Source: Rubrobacter marinus
GTDB taxonomy: Bacteria > Actinomycetota > Rubrobacteria > Rubrobacterales > Rubrobacteraceae
Length of the DNA: 64,000 nucleotides
Assembly: GCF_011492965.1 (NCBI RefSeq)
Contig: NZ_CP045121.1
Location: 682,001-746,000, forward strand
Direction of reading: 5' to 3'
Of this stretch, positions 9,533-18,150 are shown one piece after another. Below the pieces are notes generated by a model. The model was given only the letters and a program-made list of their open reading frames with translations, did no database searches and was not told the DNA's origin. The position numbers and the translations under genes are program-made. Every line of letters begins with the position of its first letter. Positions within the stretch are counted from its first letter, which is position 1.

Positions 9533-9754
9533 TTAGATGCTCTGGCGGGAGGCCCTGCGGCCCTTGACGCCGAGGTAGGTGAGGTAGGCGCCTATGCCGA
9601 GCGAGATCAGGACTATGGGGAAGTGTATGAGCGCTGCGTAGGGGTTCGCTTGCAGGTCGTTCGCGTACCACGTGTACAGGCGCGTCGTCCACGTGAAGAG
9701 CATGTAGACGCCTATAACGAGGAGCACGGTAGCCGTTCGCCTGGTCAGCTTCAT
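9533..9754 (-). CDS. SCO4848-like small membrane protein
   Basis: 73 residues from ATG 9754. It has a basic start (MKLTRRTATVLLVIGVYMLF), a Trp-rich first helix (TWTTRLYTWY), a second helix (ALIHFPIVLISLGIGAYL) and a basic C-terminus (KGRRASRQSI). Size and pattern match the actinobacterial SCO4848 family of two-helix membrane proteins, whose role is unknown. A longer reading frame extends upstream but overlaps the divergent gene's leader, so this Met is preferred. Confidence 0.7.
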   Translation of the reverse strand: MKLTRRTATVLLVIGVYMLFTWTTRLYTWYANDLQANPYAALIHFPIVLISLGIGAYLTYLGVKGRRASRQSI

Positions 9755-9890
9755 GGTTCCCGCGAGTATAGCAGACGTATGTGCGGACACTAGCAACATT
9801 AAGACGCCATAGGTATACTTTGTGCAAGGAAACGGAGGGGTTTGCAACAGCAAGCACCTTTTCAGGGCGATAGACGGAGGGTTAGAAGCT

Positions 9891-11006
9891 GTGGCGGAGC
9901 TTAAGCAGCGTACGCTAGACGAGGTCAAGGCGCTAAGCAGGGACGAAGCCGTCGAGATCATGCGACAGGCGGGCATCGTAGGCGCGGGGGGCGGCGGCTT
10001 CCCGACGTACTTCAAGTGGAAGAACCCTCAGCCGAACCTGATCGTGAACTGCACCGAGTCGGAGCCCGGTTACTGGGGCGACAAGGTGGTGCACAAGGAG
10101 TACTTCGACGAGTTTCTGGAGCTCTTCGACGCGATGAAGTCGATCTTCGGGGTCGAGCGCGTCATCATGGGCGTCCACTTCAAGGACGAGGAGTGGTTCT
10201 CCCGCTACAAGGAGCACGCGAACGGTCTCTACGACGTGAGCCTCGTGCCGGACAAGTACTCGATGGGCGAGGAGAAGACGCTCATCAAGAACATCTTCAA
10301 CGAGGACAAGGAGAAGTGGGTGCCGCGCCGGGTGGAGATGCCCGACGGCTCCAAGCGCCCGGGCCTGCCCCTGGACGCCGGGCACATCGTCAACAACTCA
10401 GAGACCCTCCTCAACATCTACAACGCCCTCTTCCACGGCAAGCCCGTGACCACGAAGTTCCTCAACGTCTTCGGCCCCGACCTGGAGCTCAAGATGTTCG
10501 ACGCGCCTCTCGGCGCCTCGGCCACCGAGCTTATAAAGCTGGCCGGCCTCGACGTCGAGGCGAACGCGGGCAAGTACTCCGTCATCGACGGCGGCCCGTA
10601 CCTCAACGAGATGGGGATAGAGTCCCTCGGCGAGGGCGACGCCTACGTGCGCCGGACCACCAACGGCTTCCTCGTCATCCCCAAGGGGGTCGCGAGCAAG
10701 GAGTACGCCGACATCAAGACCAAGCAGCCCGAGGAGATCATCTCCCTCGCCGGCAAGGTCTCCGGCGTGAACCTCCCGCTCGGCGGCCGCTTCCTCAAGC
10801 CGGCCACGCCCCTCATCTCCGAGGGCGACGAGGTCTCCTTCGGGCAGAAGATCGGGGAGCCGGTGGACAACGGCTTCAGCATTGGCGTCTGGTCGAGCAT
10901 GGACGGCACCGTCTCCTCGCTGGAGGACGACATCGTCGTGATCGGGGGCGGCGAGGACTTCAAGCAGGCCGCGAAGGCCGAGACCGAGGCCGAAGCCGCG
11001 AGGTAA
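9891..11006 (+). CDS. RnfC-like SLBB-domain electron-transfer protein without iron-sulfur motif
   Basis: 371 residues from GTG 9891, chosen because GGAGGG (9876-9881) sits at good spacing; an upstream in-frame start at 9822 lacks this. Residues 28-41 (GIVGAGGGGFPTYF) match the glycine-rich FMN/NAD-binding loop of Complex I 51-kDa and RnfC proteins. TESEPGYWGDK resembles their ECEP segment. An SLBB-like region and a C-terminal barrel-sandwich part (ISEGDEVSFGQKIGEP) follow. There is no CxxCxxC cluster motif, so this is not a complete RnfC or NuoF. PduS- or PrdC-like flavin electron transfer is possible. No partner redox gene is adjacent, so substrate and partner are unknown. Confidence 0.65.
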   Translation: MAELKQRTLDEVKALSRDEAVEIMRQAGIVGAGGGGFPTYFKWKNPQPNLIVNCTESEPGYWGDKVVHKEYFDEFLELFDAMKSIFGVERVIMGVHFKDEEWFSRYKEHANGLYDVSLVPDKYSMGEEKTLIKNIFNEDKEKWVPRRVEMPDGSKRPGLPLDAGHIVNNSETLLNIYNALFHGKPVTTKFLNVFGPDLELKMFDAPLGASATELIKLAGLDVEANAGKYSVIDGGPYLNEMGIESLGEGDAYVRRTTNGFLVIPKGVASKEYADIKTKQPEEIISLAGKVSGVNLPLGGRFLKPATPLISEGDEVSFGQKIGEPVDNGFSIGVWSSMDGTVSSLEDDIVVIGGGEDFKQAAKAETEAEAAR

Positions 11007-11031
11007 CCTTCGGACTGCCATGGATCTTCGA

Positions 11032-11063
11032 CGGGGGGCCGGGCGTTTTCGCCCGGCCCCCCG
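11032..11063 (+). terminator. Hairpin terminator after the RnfC-like gene
   Basis: A perfect 14-bp inverted repeat CGGGGGGCCGGGCG / CGCCCGGCCCCCCG around a TTTT loop, 26 bases after the stop. No U-tract follows. Confidence 0.7.
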
Positions 11064-11320
11064 TCCCTCGTTCTCGCCGCTTCGGCCCTGATCCCGTCGA
11101 GGGAGCACGCAAGCTACGGGCCCCGACACTATCGGTATCGCGGATCGCCTGCGCGGCGAACCGTTGGCTTGCACATTGGGGAGGAGCCGTCGGACCGCTT
11201 TCGCCGCGGTTGTTCCGAGCGAAGACCGGGGACCCGGTCGAGTGCCGGCGCGTGATCGATCCGACGGCGAAGTCCTTCTCCGGCATATGTGACCTCCGCT
11301 ATTTGCTGGCTTCTTTGTCC
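11064..11320. other. Non-coding interval upstream of the sensor kinase promoter
   Basis: No gene with a believable start or codon pattern was seen on either strand. Frames here are Arg/Pro-rich shadows. It lies between a terminator and a promoter. Confidence 0.4.
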
Positions 11321-11350
11321 TTGACGCTTGGTAGTTCATCTGTTGATAAT
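11321..11350 (+). promoter_or_regulatory. Sigma-70 type promoter before the NarL-type sensor kinase
   Basis: TTGACG (11321-11326), 18-base spacer, GATAAT (11345-11350). The local sequence is AT-rich compared with its surroundings. The predicted transcript starts near 11357, giving a leader of about 320 bases to the preferred ATG 11674. No structure was recognised in that leader. Confidence 0.55.
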
Positions 11351-11673
11351 CGTATAGAACGTAAATAAAAGTACGAGCGCGGAGAGAAGAGGAGCCCGCG
11401 TGGGGCACGAACACACGGATGCGGGCTTCGCGGAGGCGGACGAGCCGTCGGGTCGATCACGCACCAGAGGGGACCAGCGGCTTGGGGCGAGGGGGAGGGC
11501 ACTCCGGCTTCGACGGGAAGCATCTCCGCCTACCTCGGTGCTATGGCATCGCGGTGGGGTACGGGGGTGAAGGATCGACGGTGGCGGCTGAGGCGGGCGA
11601 TCGGCGTGGTAGAACCGTCGCGGCCGTGAGGGAGGGGTTCTTAACGGGCCCCGAGGCCGGGGTACGGCGGGGT

Positions 11674-13770
11674 ATGCGTCTTCGCGCCTCCCGGCTGGCG
11701 TGGCTTCTGTGCGGGGTCTCCCTTACGCTGACGGCGCTCGGGACGGTCTTTATGTTTCTGGACTCGTCCTTCTCGGTCGGGCACGTCTTCAATTACTGGG
11801 TAGACGTAGCGGTAATGTCGGTCGCTTTCTCGACCGTCGGCGCCGTGATCGCCTCGCGTCGCCCGGGGATCTCTATCGGTTGGATCATGTGTGCCGTGGG
11901 CATCCTTAGCGGGTTGCGCGGGCTCCGCATACAGTACGTTATTTACGCCTTTGTGACGGCGCCCGGGGCCTTGCCGGGCGCCGAGACGCTCGCCCTGGTG
12001 ACCGCTTGGGACTGGGTGCCTTACGTGGCCCTGCTGGTCTTCCTCGGGTTGCTGTTCCCCGACGGCCGGCTCCCCGGTAGGCGCTGGCGGCTTTTTGCGT
12101 GGTCCGCCGGGGCCGTGACCTCCGCGTCGATCGTCGCCCTTGCGATACTACCCCAACCGTTCCTCTCGATTGGGAGTACGCGGCGCAACCCTATCGGCGT
12201 CGAGAGCATCGATTCCTTCGCCGTGGGCGGCTCGGTCCAGGCCGCGATGTACAGCCTCGCGCTCGTGTCGGCGGCCTCCCTCTTCGTGCGGCTGCGTCGC
12301 GCGAGCGGGGTCGAGCGCCGGCAGCTTGAGTGGGTCACGTCCGCGGGCGCGGTCGCCGCCGTCGGGGCCATGAGCAACCGCGCCGTGTACCCGGTCGTCG
12401 AGGCCGGTTGGGTCTGGTGGTCGAGCTACGTCCTGATGATGGCCGGCCTCGTAGGTATCCCGGTCGCCATGGGCGTCGCGATCCTCAAGCACCGCCTCTT
12501 CGACATCGACCTCGTCATCAACCGCACCCTCGTCTACGCGGCGCTCACCGCCTGCGTCGTGGGGCTCCACGCCCTCGTGGTCGGTGGGTTCGGCGCGCTC
12601 TTCCACGCCCGGGGCGGCCCCGGCCTCTCGCTGTTCGCCACGGGCCTCGTCGCGGTCTCTTTCGCCCCCCTGCGCTACCGCCTGCAGCGCGGCGTCGACC
12701 GCCTGATGTACGGCGAGCGCGACGAGCCCTACCGCGTGCTCTCCCGCCTCGGGCGGCGCCTCGAGGCCGCGCTCGCCCCCGACGCGGCGCTCTCGACCAT
12801 CGTCGAGACCGTCGCCCAGGCGCTCAAGCTGCCCCACGCCGCGATCTCCCTGAAGCAAGGCGACGAGTTTGCAACGGTGGCCGAGTACGGGACGGCCCCT
12901 CGTGCGGGCGAGCCCGTCGTGCTGTCGCTGATGCACGGGGGCGAGGAGGTGGGGCGGCTGCTACTCTCGCCCCGGGCGCCGGGGGAGGTTTTCTCCCCCT
13001 CGGACCAGGGGCTTTTGGAAGACCTGGCGCGCCAGGCCGGGGCGACCGTGCAAGCCGTGCGCCTCACCGCGGACCTGCAACGCTCGCGCGAGAAGCTCGT
13101 GACGGCGCGTGAGGAGGAGAGGCGTCGCCTGAGGCGCGACCTGCACGACGATTTGGGGCCGCGGCTCGCCTCGCTGACCCTCAAGCAGGACGCCGCCCGC
13201 AGGCTCCTGGTCTTCTGCGGGGATACGGCGGCCGCCGCGGCGTTGATGGCGGAGCTCAAGGGGCAGACGCGGGACGCCGTGGCCGACATCCGGCGCCTGG
13301 CCTACGAGCTGAGGCCCCCCACCCTCGACGAGATGGGGCTGGTCCCCGCCATCCGCGAAGGGGCGGCCAAGCACGAGGCATCCTCCGCGGCCGTCTTCTC
13401 CGTCGAGGCGCCCGACGCGATGCCGCCGCTCTCGGCCGCCTCGGAGGTGGCGCTCTACAGGATCGCCCAGGAAGCCATGATCAACGTGGTGCGCCACGCC
13501 CGCGCGAAGAGTTGCGCCGTCCGCCTCACCTTGCGGGGAGGGGAGTTGGAGCTGGAGGTCCTCGACGACGGGGACGGGATTCCCAACGGCCGCCGCGCCG
13601 GCATCGGCCTCTCCTCCATGCGCGAGCGCGCCGCCGAGCTCGGCGGGACCTGCACGGTGACGCCAGCGGAGCCCTCGGGAAGCGGTACGCTCGTACGCGC
13701 CCGCCTGCCCCTCGAAACCTCCGGCGCCGGGGCGCAGGCGCCCCCGGGGGGCGGAGGAGCCGATGCCTGA
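11674..13770 (+). CDS. Membrane sensor histidine kinase, NarL/LiaS type (HisKA_3)
   Basis: 698 residues from ATG 11674. The frame is open from 11419, but the first 85 codons read as Arg/Gly-rich non-protein-like sequence. Several membrane helices occupy residues 8-320. A GAF-like domain starts near 350 (DEPYRVLSRLGRRLEAAL). The HisKA_3 dimerisation region has phospho-acceptor His491 (LRRDLHDDLGPRLASL) and a HATPase domain follows (N-box EAMINVVRHARA, then DDGDGI and GIGLSSMRERA). The stop overlaps the ATG of a LuxR-type regulator by eight bases, so the pair is an operon. The signal is unknown. Confidence 0.88.
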   Translation: MRLRASRLAWLLCGVSLTLTALGTVFMFLDSSFSVGHVFNYWVDVAVMSVAFSTVGAVIASRRPGISIGWIMCAVGILSGLRGLRIQYVIYAFVTAPGALPGAETLALVTAWDWVPYVALLVFLGLLFPDGRLPGRRWRLFAWSAGAVTSASIVALAILPQPFLSIGSTRRNPIGVESIDSFAVGGSVQAAMYSLALVSAASLFVRLRRASGVERRQLEWVTSAGAVAAVGAMSNRAVYPVVEAGWVWWSSYVLMMAGLVGIPVAMGVAILKHRLFDIDLVINRTLVYAALTACVVGLHALVVGGFGALFHARGGPGLSLFATGLVAVSFAPLRYRLQRGVDRLMYGERDEPYRVLSRLGRRLEAALAPDAALSTIVETVAQALKLPHAAISLKQGDEFATVAEYGTAPRAGEPVVLSLMHGGEEVGRLLLSPRAPGEVFSPSDQGLLEDLARQAGATVQAVRLTADLQRSREKLVTAREEERRRLRRDLHDDLGPRLASLTLKQDAARRLLVFCGDTAAAAALMAELKGQTRDAVADIRRLAYELRPPTLDEMGLVPAIREGAAKHEASSAAVFSVEAPDAMPPLSAASEVALYRIAQEAMINVVRHARAKSCAVRLTLRGGELELEVLDDGDGIPNGRRAGIGLSSMRERAAELGGTCTVTPAEPSGSGTLVRARLPLETSGAGAQAPPGGGGADA

Positions 13771-14425
13771 GAGGCCCGGGGTACGCATCCTCGTGGCCGA
13801 CGACCATGCAGTATTCCGCGAGGGGCTGCGGATCCTGATGAGCTCGATCCCCGACGCAGAGATCGTCGGCGAGGCGGCATCCGGAGAGGAGGCCGTGAGG
13901 CTGGCCGGGGAGCTCTCGCCGGATGTGGTCCTCATGGACATACAGATGCCGGGGGTCAACGGCATCGAGGCGACGCGAAGGATCGTCGGACGCAACCCCC
14001 GGGCCGGCGTGGTCGTCGTGACCATGTTCGAGGACGACGACTCCGTCTTCGCCGCCATGCGCGCGGGCGCCAGGGGGTACGTGCTCAAGGGGGCAGATCC
14101 CGAAGAGATACTCGAGGTCGTGCGCTCGGTGACGGGCGGATCGGCCCACTTCGGGCCTGAGATCGCCCGGCGCCTGATGAGCTTCTTCTCGTCACCGACA
14201 CCGTCCTCTCCCGGGGAGGCCCTCCCGGAGCTCACCGCCCGCGAGCGCGAGGTCCTCGACCTCATCGCTCGGGGCCGCGCCAACGCCGAGATCGCCCGCA
14301 AGCTCTTCCTCAGCCCGAAGACGGTGCGCAACCACATCTCCAGCATCTTCGCCAAGCTGCAGGTCGCCGATCGCGCCCAGGCCATAGTACGCGCCCGCGA
14401 GGCCGGCCTGGGCCTGAACGAGTAA
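13763..14425 (+). CDS. NarL/LuxR family response regulator
   Basis: 220 residues. The receiver domain has the acidic pair in ADDH (12-15) and phospho-acceptor Asp59 (VVLMDIQMPG). The C-terminal LuxR helix-turn-helix begins near 152 (LTAREREVLDLIARG) and contains NAEIARKLFLSPKTVRNHIS. It overlaps the preceding sensor kinase gene and is its evident partner. It should bind DNA as a dimer after phosphorylation. Targets are not visible, though the exported-protein island starts just downstream. Confidence 0.93.
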   Translation: MPERPGVRILVADDHAVFREGLRILMSSIPDAEIVGEAASGEEAVRLAGELSPDVVLMDIQMPGVNGIEATRRIVGRNPRAGVVVVTMFEDDDSVFAAMRAGARGYVLKGADPEEILEVVRSVTGGSAHFGPEIARRLMSFFSSPTPSSPGEALPELTAREREVLDLIARGRANAEIARKLFLSPKTVRNHISSIFAKLQVADRAQAIVRAREAGLGLNE

Positions 14426-14557
14426 CCGGAACTAGAGCCTCTACCCTCGAGCTAACGGACCTTTTGGGACCGAATTGGGACCCTGCTCCCATGCCTTCGG
14501 GACGCCACTCCTCGTAGGGTCGAACAAGAGGTAGTCGGAGAAAGGAGCGGGCCTCTC

Positions 14558-14695
14558 ATGGAGCACGCGGACCCCGAGGGATGGGCTATTGGTCTCGAGG
14601 CGGGTAGTTTCGACGCCTCGCCGGCGATGGCGTGCGGTACCGGCCGGTCGCGACGCTCGGAGCGCTGGCGCTCCTCTGGGCAGGGGGAGGCGTGA
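14558..14695 (+). CDS. Possible 45-residue open frame, uncertain
   Basis: ATG 14558 follows AAAGGAGC and runs to TGA 14693-14695, three bases before the PAS gene start. Composition (MEHADPEGWAIGLEAGSFDA, then a Ser/Arg-rich end) matches no family I know. It could be a remnant or chance frame in the 14426-14698 gap. Nothing else was seen there. Confidence 0.2.
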   Translation: MEHADPEGWAIGLEAGSFDASPAMACGTGRSRRSERWRSSGQGEA

Positions 14696-14698
14696 GGG

Positions 14699-15196
14699 AT
14701 GAAGGAGGATCCTCCTAGCGGGCGGTGGTGCGAGCTCGAGGACCGCGAGCCAGATGCGCGCGTCAGAGCGCTCGAGGCGCGCCTCGCCGCCGCGCTGCAC
14801 GAGCTCGGGGAGAAAGAGCGGGAGCTCGGCGAGAGCGAGGAGCGCTTCCGAGTTACCTTCGAGAAGGCCCCCGTGGGCATGGCCCACGTTGCGCCCGACG
14901 GGCGGTGGCTCAGGGTCAACGACAAGCTCTGCGAGATCGTCGGCTACGGGCGGGACGAGCTCCTCGGGCTCACCTTCCAGGACATAACCCACCCCCGCGA
15001 CCTCGGCAAAGACCTGCGCAACATAGACCGGGTGCTCAAGGGGGAGATCGGGAGCTACTTCCTCGAGAAGCGTTGCATCAGGAAGGACTACCGCAGAATC
15101 TGGATCAGCCTCGGCTTCTCCCTCGTCCGCACGACTGCGGCCCCGGCGAGAACGCGGTCCGCGTCGACGGGGACGGAGCCGAGACCGACACCGTGA
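14699..15196 (+). pseudogene. PAS-domain protein truncated by fusion to an RTX gene tail
   Basis: ATG 14699 after GGGGGAGG opens a coiled-coil-like stretch (VRALEARLAAALHELGEKER) and then a PAS domain (ESEERFRVTFEKAPVGMAHV, NDKLCEIVGYGRDELLG, ITHPRDLGKD). Reading is good to GFSLVRT (about 15130), where a PAS domain still lacks its last strands. From 15132 the DNA is nearly identical to the 3' end of the RTX-type gene at 18151-19065. The remaining frame (TAAPARTRSASTG) is out of phase with that tail. PAS proteins usually continue into a kinase, GGDEF or second sensor domain, which is missing. Deletion or an assembly join are both possible. Confidence 0.7.
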
Positions 15197-15237
15197 CCAA
15201 CTGCGAGACCGTCGAGTACGAGGACTTCCCGCGGTGA
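15132..15237 (+). pseudogene. Orphan 3' end of a third RTX-type calcium-binding gene
   Basis: The frame from 15133 reads DCGPGENAVRVDGDGAETDT and VTNCETVEY, then TGA 15235-15237. About 90 bases match 18960-19049 with one mismatch. The 64 bases after the stop also resemble the spacer after the 18151-19065 gene (GTCCGC..GGCGCCC..TTCCCC). This is therefore the tail of a once-complete tandem copy whose front is gone. Confidence 0.75.
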
Positions 15238-15301
15238 AACCCGACGGAGGGGTGTCCGCACGAGGGCGCCCTTCCCCATCAAGAAGAAGCGGAGGTAGAC
15301 G

Positions 15302-16305
15302 GTGAAGGGCATGTCGAAGAAGGGTGGGAAGAGGGGACGAACGGTTCTCTTGCTGACGGCGGTTCTCGCTGCGGTTCTCACGGCGAGTGGGGCGGCGCTG
15401 GCCGCAACGTTTAACGGCACCAACGGCCCCGACAAGCTCACCGGCACCAACGCCCCCGACACCATCAACGGCTACGGCGCCAACGACACCATCTACGGCC
15501 TCGCCGCCATCGACAAGATCGACGGCGGCCACGGCTCGGACACCATCAACGGCGGCTACGGCAACGACTCGATGAGCGGCGGAGCCGGCGGCGAGGCCGA
15601 CCACATGTACGGCGCCGGCAACGACGACAACATGCGCGGCCTCTACGGCGACGACAAGATGTACGGCGGGACCGGGGCCGACACGATGGGCGGAGGCGGC
15701 AACAACGACACCATGAAGGGCGAGGACCAGGACGACACGCTCTACGGCTACTACGGCGACGACAAGCTGTACGGCGGTGCCGGGATGGACAAGCTCTACG
15801 GCGAGATCGGCAACGACACGTTAGACGGCGGCACGGCCCCGAGCACGTCGGGCCGCCAGGAGCTCGACGGCGGCGACGGGGACGACACCGTCGTCGGCGG
15901 GATCACCAACAAGGCCAACCTCAACAGCCAGAGGATCCACGGCGGGAACGGTAACGACACGCTAAAGGCTCTCCCGGCTCCTCTGACACCTCCGGGGGTG
16001 GCGACAATGGTAGCCAGGACTACATCAACAGCGTCTACATGAGCGGCGATGCGGGCGACGACAAGATTTACGGCTCGGATGGCGCGGAGTACATAGCCGA
16101 CCATAACGGCAACGATCGTCTTTATGGCAACGGCCGGGACGACATTATCAGCGCGAACGACGGCTCCGCGTCCGACTTCGTCGATTGCGGCTCCGGCGTC
16201 AACGATAGCGCGACGGTCGACAAGTACGTCGAGATAAACCCGGACGGCTCGACGCTCATGAGATCCGACACCGTAGTGAACTGCGAGAACATCTTCTACT
16301 TGTGA
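15302..16305 (+). CDS. Exported RTX-type calcium-binding repeat protein, one frameshift
   Basis: GTG 15302 has GGAGG seven bases upstream. A basic start and hydrophobic segment (TVLLLTAVLAAVLTASGAAL) give a signal peptide with ALA-A cleavage. The mature part is a run of nonapeptide-like calcium repeats (GTNGPDKL, GGHGSDTINGG, YGYYGDDKLYGG, GGNGNDTL) that fold as a parallel beta-roll on binding Ca2+. The frame breaks at GG 15967-15968; one added G restores KGSPGSSDTSGGGDNGSQ and carries on through GDDKIYGSDG to DTVVNCENIFYL and the stop at 16305. The tail DFVDCG plus NCE is shared with the paralogue at 18151. The role is probably structural or adhesive at the cell surface; no catalytic domain is present. 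Confidence 0.82.
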
Positions 16306-16337
16306 CGCCGAGGCAGGGCTGAGAGAAAGGCGAAGAA

Positions 16338-18089
16338 GTGACGAACAGCAGAAGACAGATGTGGATGGTGCTCATCGCCCTGATCGGGGCGGTGCTCCTC
16401 CTGCTCGGCCCGACCGTGCAGGCCCAGGACCGGGACGCCCCGTCGGACGAGGGCTCCTCCGGAAAGAAGCCCGCGTTGCCCGAGGACAGAGCCAGAGAGT
16501 TGGAGGAGAAGGCGGCGGAGCGCGCCAGGGAGAGGGAGGGTGATGGACCGCTGGACCTCAGGGTGGACGAGGACCCCGAGGGCAACCGCATCATCCGTGG
16601 TGAGTTGACCATCGATTACGAAGAGCGGGCCTCTGCCGCCGCCGAGGACGCGGTGCTCCGGAGGGTCGAAGCGCGCACCGAGGAAGAGCTCCCGGAGATC
16701 GACGCCGAAGTGGTCTCCTTTCCGGAGATAAAGAACGAGCGGGATCGCGAGGCCCGGGAGGAGGCGCTGGAGCGCAAGAAGCGAACCCTCGAGGGGGACC
16801 CGAGCGTGGAAAGCGTTAGCTACAGTTACGTGCAGGAGCCGATGCAGGCCGAGCCGCAGCGGTCGTTCAACGACCCGATGTTCGGCCAGCAGTGGGGCCT
16901 GCCGAGGATCCGGGCCAACGGGGCCTGGGACACGGCGACGGGCACGAGCCCGACGCGGGGACCCAGCGTGATCGCCGTAATAGACAGCGGCATCCACAAC
17001 GACCACCCCGATATCACCAGCAGCTCCATAGCGGACGAGTGGGATTACCTCGGCAACGACCCCGTGGCCCAAGAAGACCTCGGGCACGGCACGCACGTGG
17101 CCGGGATAGCGGCCGCGCTCACGAACAACGGGACCGGGATTTCTGGTACCTCCCCGGACGCCGTGCTCTTCGATTACAAGGTCTGCGGCATCGTCGGGGG
17201 CGAGGCCTCTTGCCCCAACCCGGCCACCAACGCCGCCATAATAGACGCCGCCAACTTCGGCGCGGACGTGATCAACCTCTCTCTCGGCGGACCCGGCCAC
17301 GACCCCGCGCAGCAGCAGGCCATCGACTACGCCTGGAGCAAGGGCGTGGTGGTCGTGGCCTCCGCCGGTAATTTCTTTATGTCGGGCAACCCGGTCATGT
17401 ACCCCGCGGCCTACCCCAACGCCATGGCCGTGGGCGCCACCAATCGATCCAACGTCAAGTCCGACTTCTCCGAGGTCCACCCCTACGTGGACGTGGCGGC
17501 GCCCGGCGGCCAAAGGAATTTGCCCTCCGAAGCCGAACAGATACTCTCCAGCGTCCTGCCTCATTGCATCATGTGCGACCACCCCAACCCCGAACGCGAG
17601 TACGTGGGTTGGCCGGGCACGAGCATGGCGGCGCCGTTCGTCGCGGGCCTGGCGGCCAACCTCGCCGGCCAGGACCTCCTCGCGTCGGAGATACGGCGCA
17701 GGATAGAGGCGACCGCCACCGACCTCGGGGCGGCGGGCAAGGACAGCGCCTACGGCTGGGGGCTCATAAACGCCCACGCCGCCGTCACGGAGGACACCCG
17801 CCCCTGGGTCAAGTACCCGGCGCCCGCCCAAAGCGCCGTGACCTACGACCGCACCCCTACCATCGGGGCGAACGTGGGGGACGCCCAGGGGAGGCTGGCG
17901 CGGAGCGGCGTACAGATGTTCGTCGATGGGCGCAAGATCACGACCTTCTCCTACACCTCCCTCAGCAGCACCACCGGGCGCGTGGGCTACACCCCGAGCC
18001 TGGCGCCCGGCTTCCACAAGGTCAGGATCTACGCGACCGACCCGCAAGGGATGACGACCTCCGGCGGCTGGGGCTTCACGGTCAAGTAG
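16338..18089 (+). CDS. Secreted subtilisin-like protease (S8) with C-terminal Ig-like module
   Basis: 583 residues. Signal peptide about 1-30 (LIALIGAVLLLLGPTVQAQ), then a charged Glu/Arg-rich propeptide with VVSFPEIKNER. The catalytic domain has Asp (VIDSGIHNDHP), His (GHGTHVAGIAA), Asn (VASAGN) and Ser (GTSMAAPFVAGLAA), all intact. The last ~90 residues form a separate module (TPTIGANVGD, VQMFVDGRKITTFSY, WGFTV) that recurs at the end of the beta-helix protein at 19945-22183. It sits 32 bases after one RTX-type gene and 61 before another. It may process the neighbouring exported proteins; that is inference. Confidence 0.93.
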   Translation: MTNSRRQMWMVLIALIGAVLLLLGPTVQAQDRDAPSDEGSSGKKPALPEDRARELEEKAAERAREREGDGPLDLRVDEDPEGNRIIRGELTIDYEERASAAAEDAVLRRVEARTEEELPEIDAEVVSFPEIKNERDREAREEALERKKRTLEGDPSVESVSYSYVQEPMQAEPQRSFNDPMFGQQWGLPRIRANGAWDTATGTSPTRGPSVIAVIDSGIHNDHPDITSSSIADEWDYLGNDPVAQEDLGHGTHVAGIAAALTNNGTGISGTSPDAVLFDYKVCGIVGGEASCPNPATNAAIIDAANFGADVINLSLGGPGHDPAQQQAIDYAWSKGVVVVASAGNFFMSGNPVMYPAAYPNAMAVGATNRSNVKSDFSEVHPYVDVAAPGGQRNLPSEAEQILSSVLPHCIMCDHPNPEREYVGWPGTSMAAPFVAGLAANLAGQDLLASEIRRRIEATATDLGAAGKDSAYGWGLINAHAAVTEDTRPWVKYPAPAQSAVTYDRTPTIGANVGDAQGRLARSGVQMFVDGRKITTFSYTSLSSTTGRVGYTPSLAPGFHKVRIYATDPQGMTTSGGWGFTVK

Positions 18090-18150
18090 AGAAGCACGCG
18101 CGGAGCGCGCACCAGGGCGCCCCGCCTCCGAAAGAAAGGACGCGGGAACG

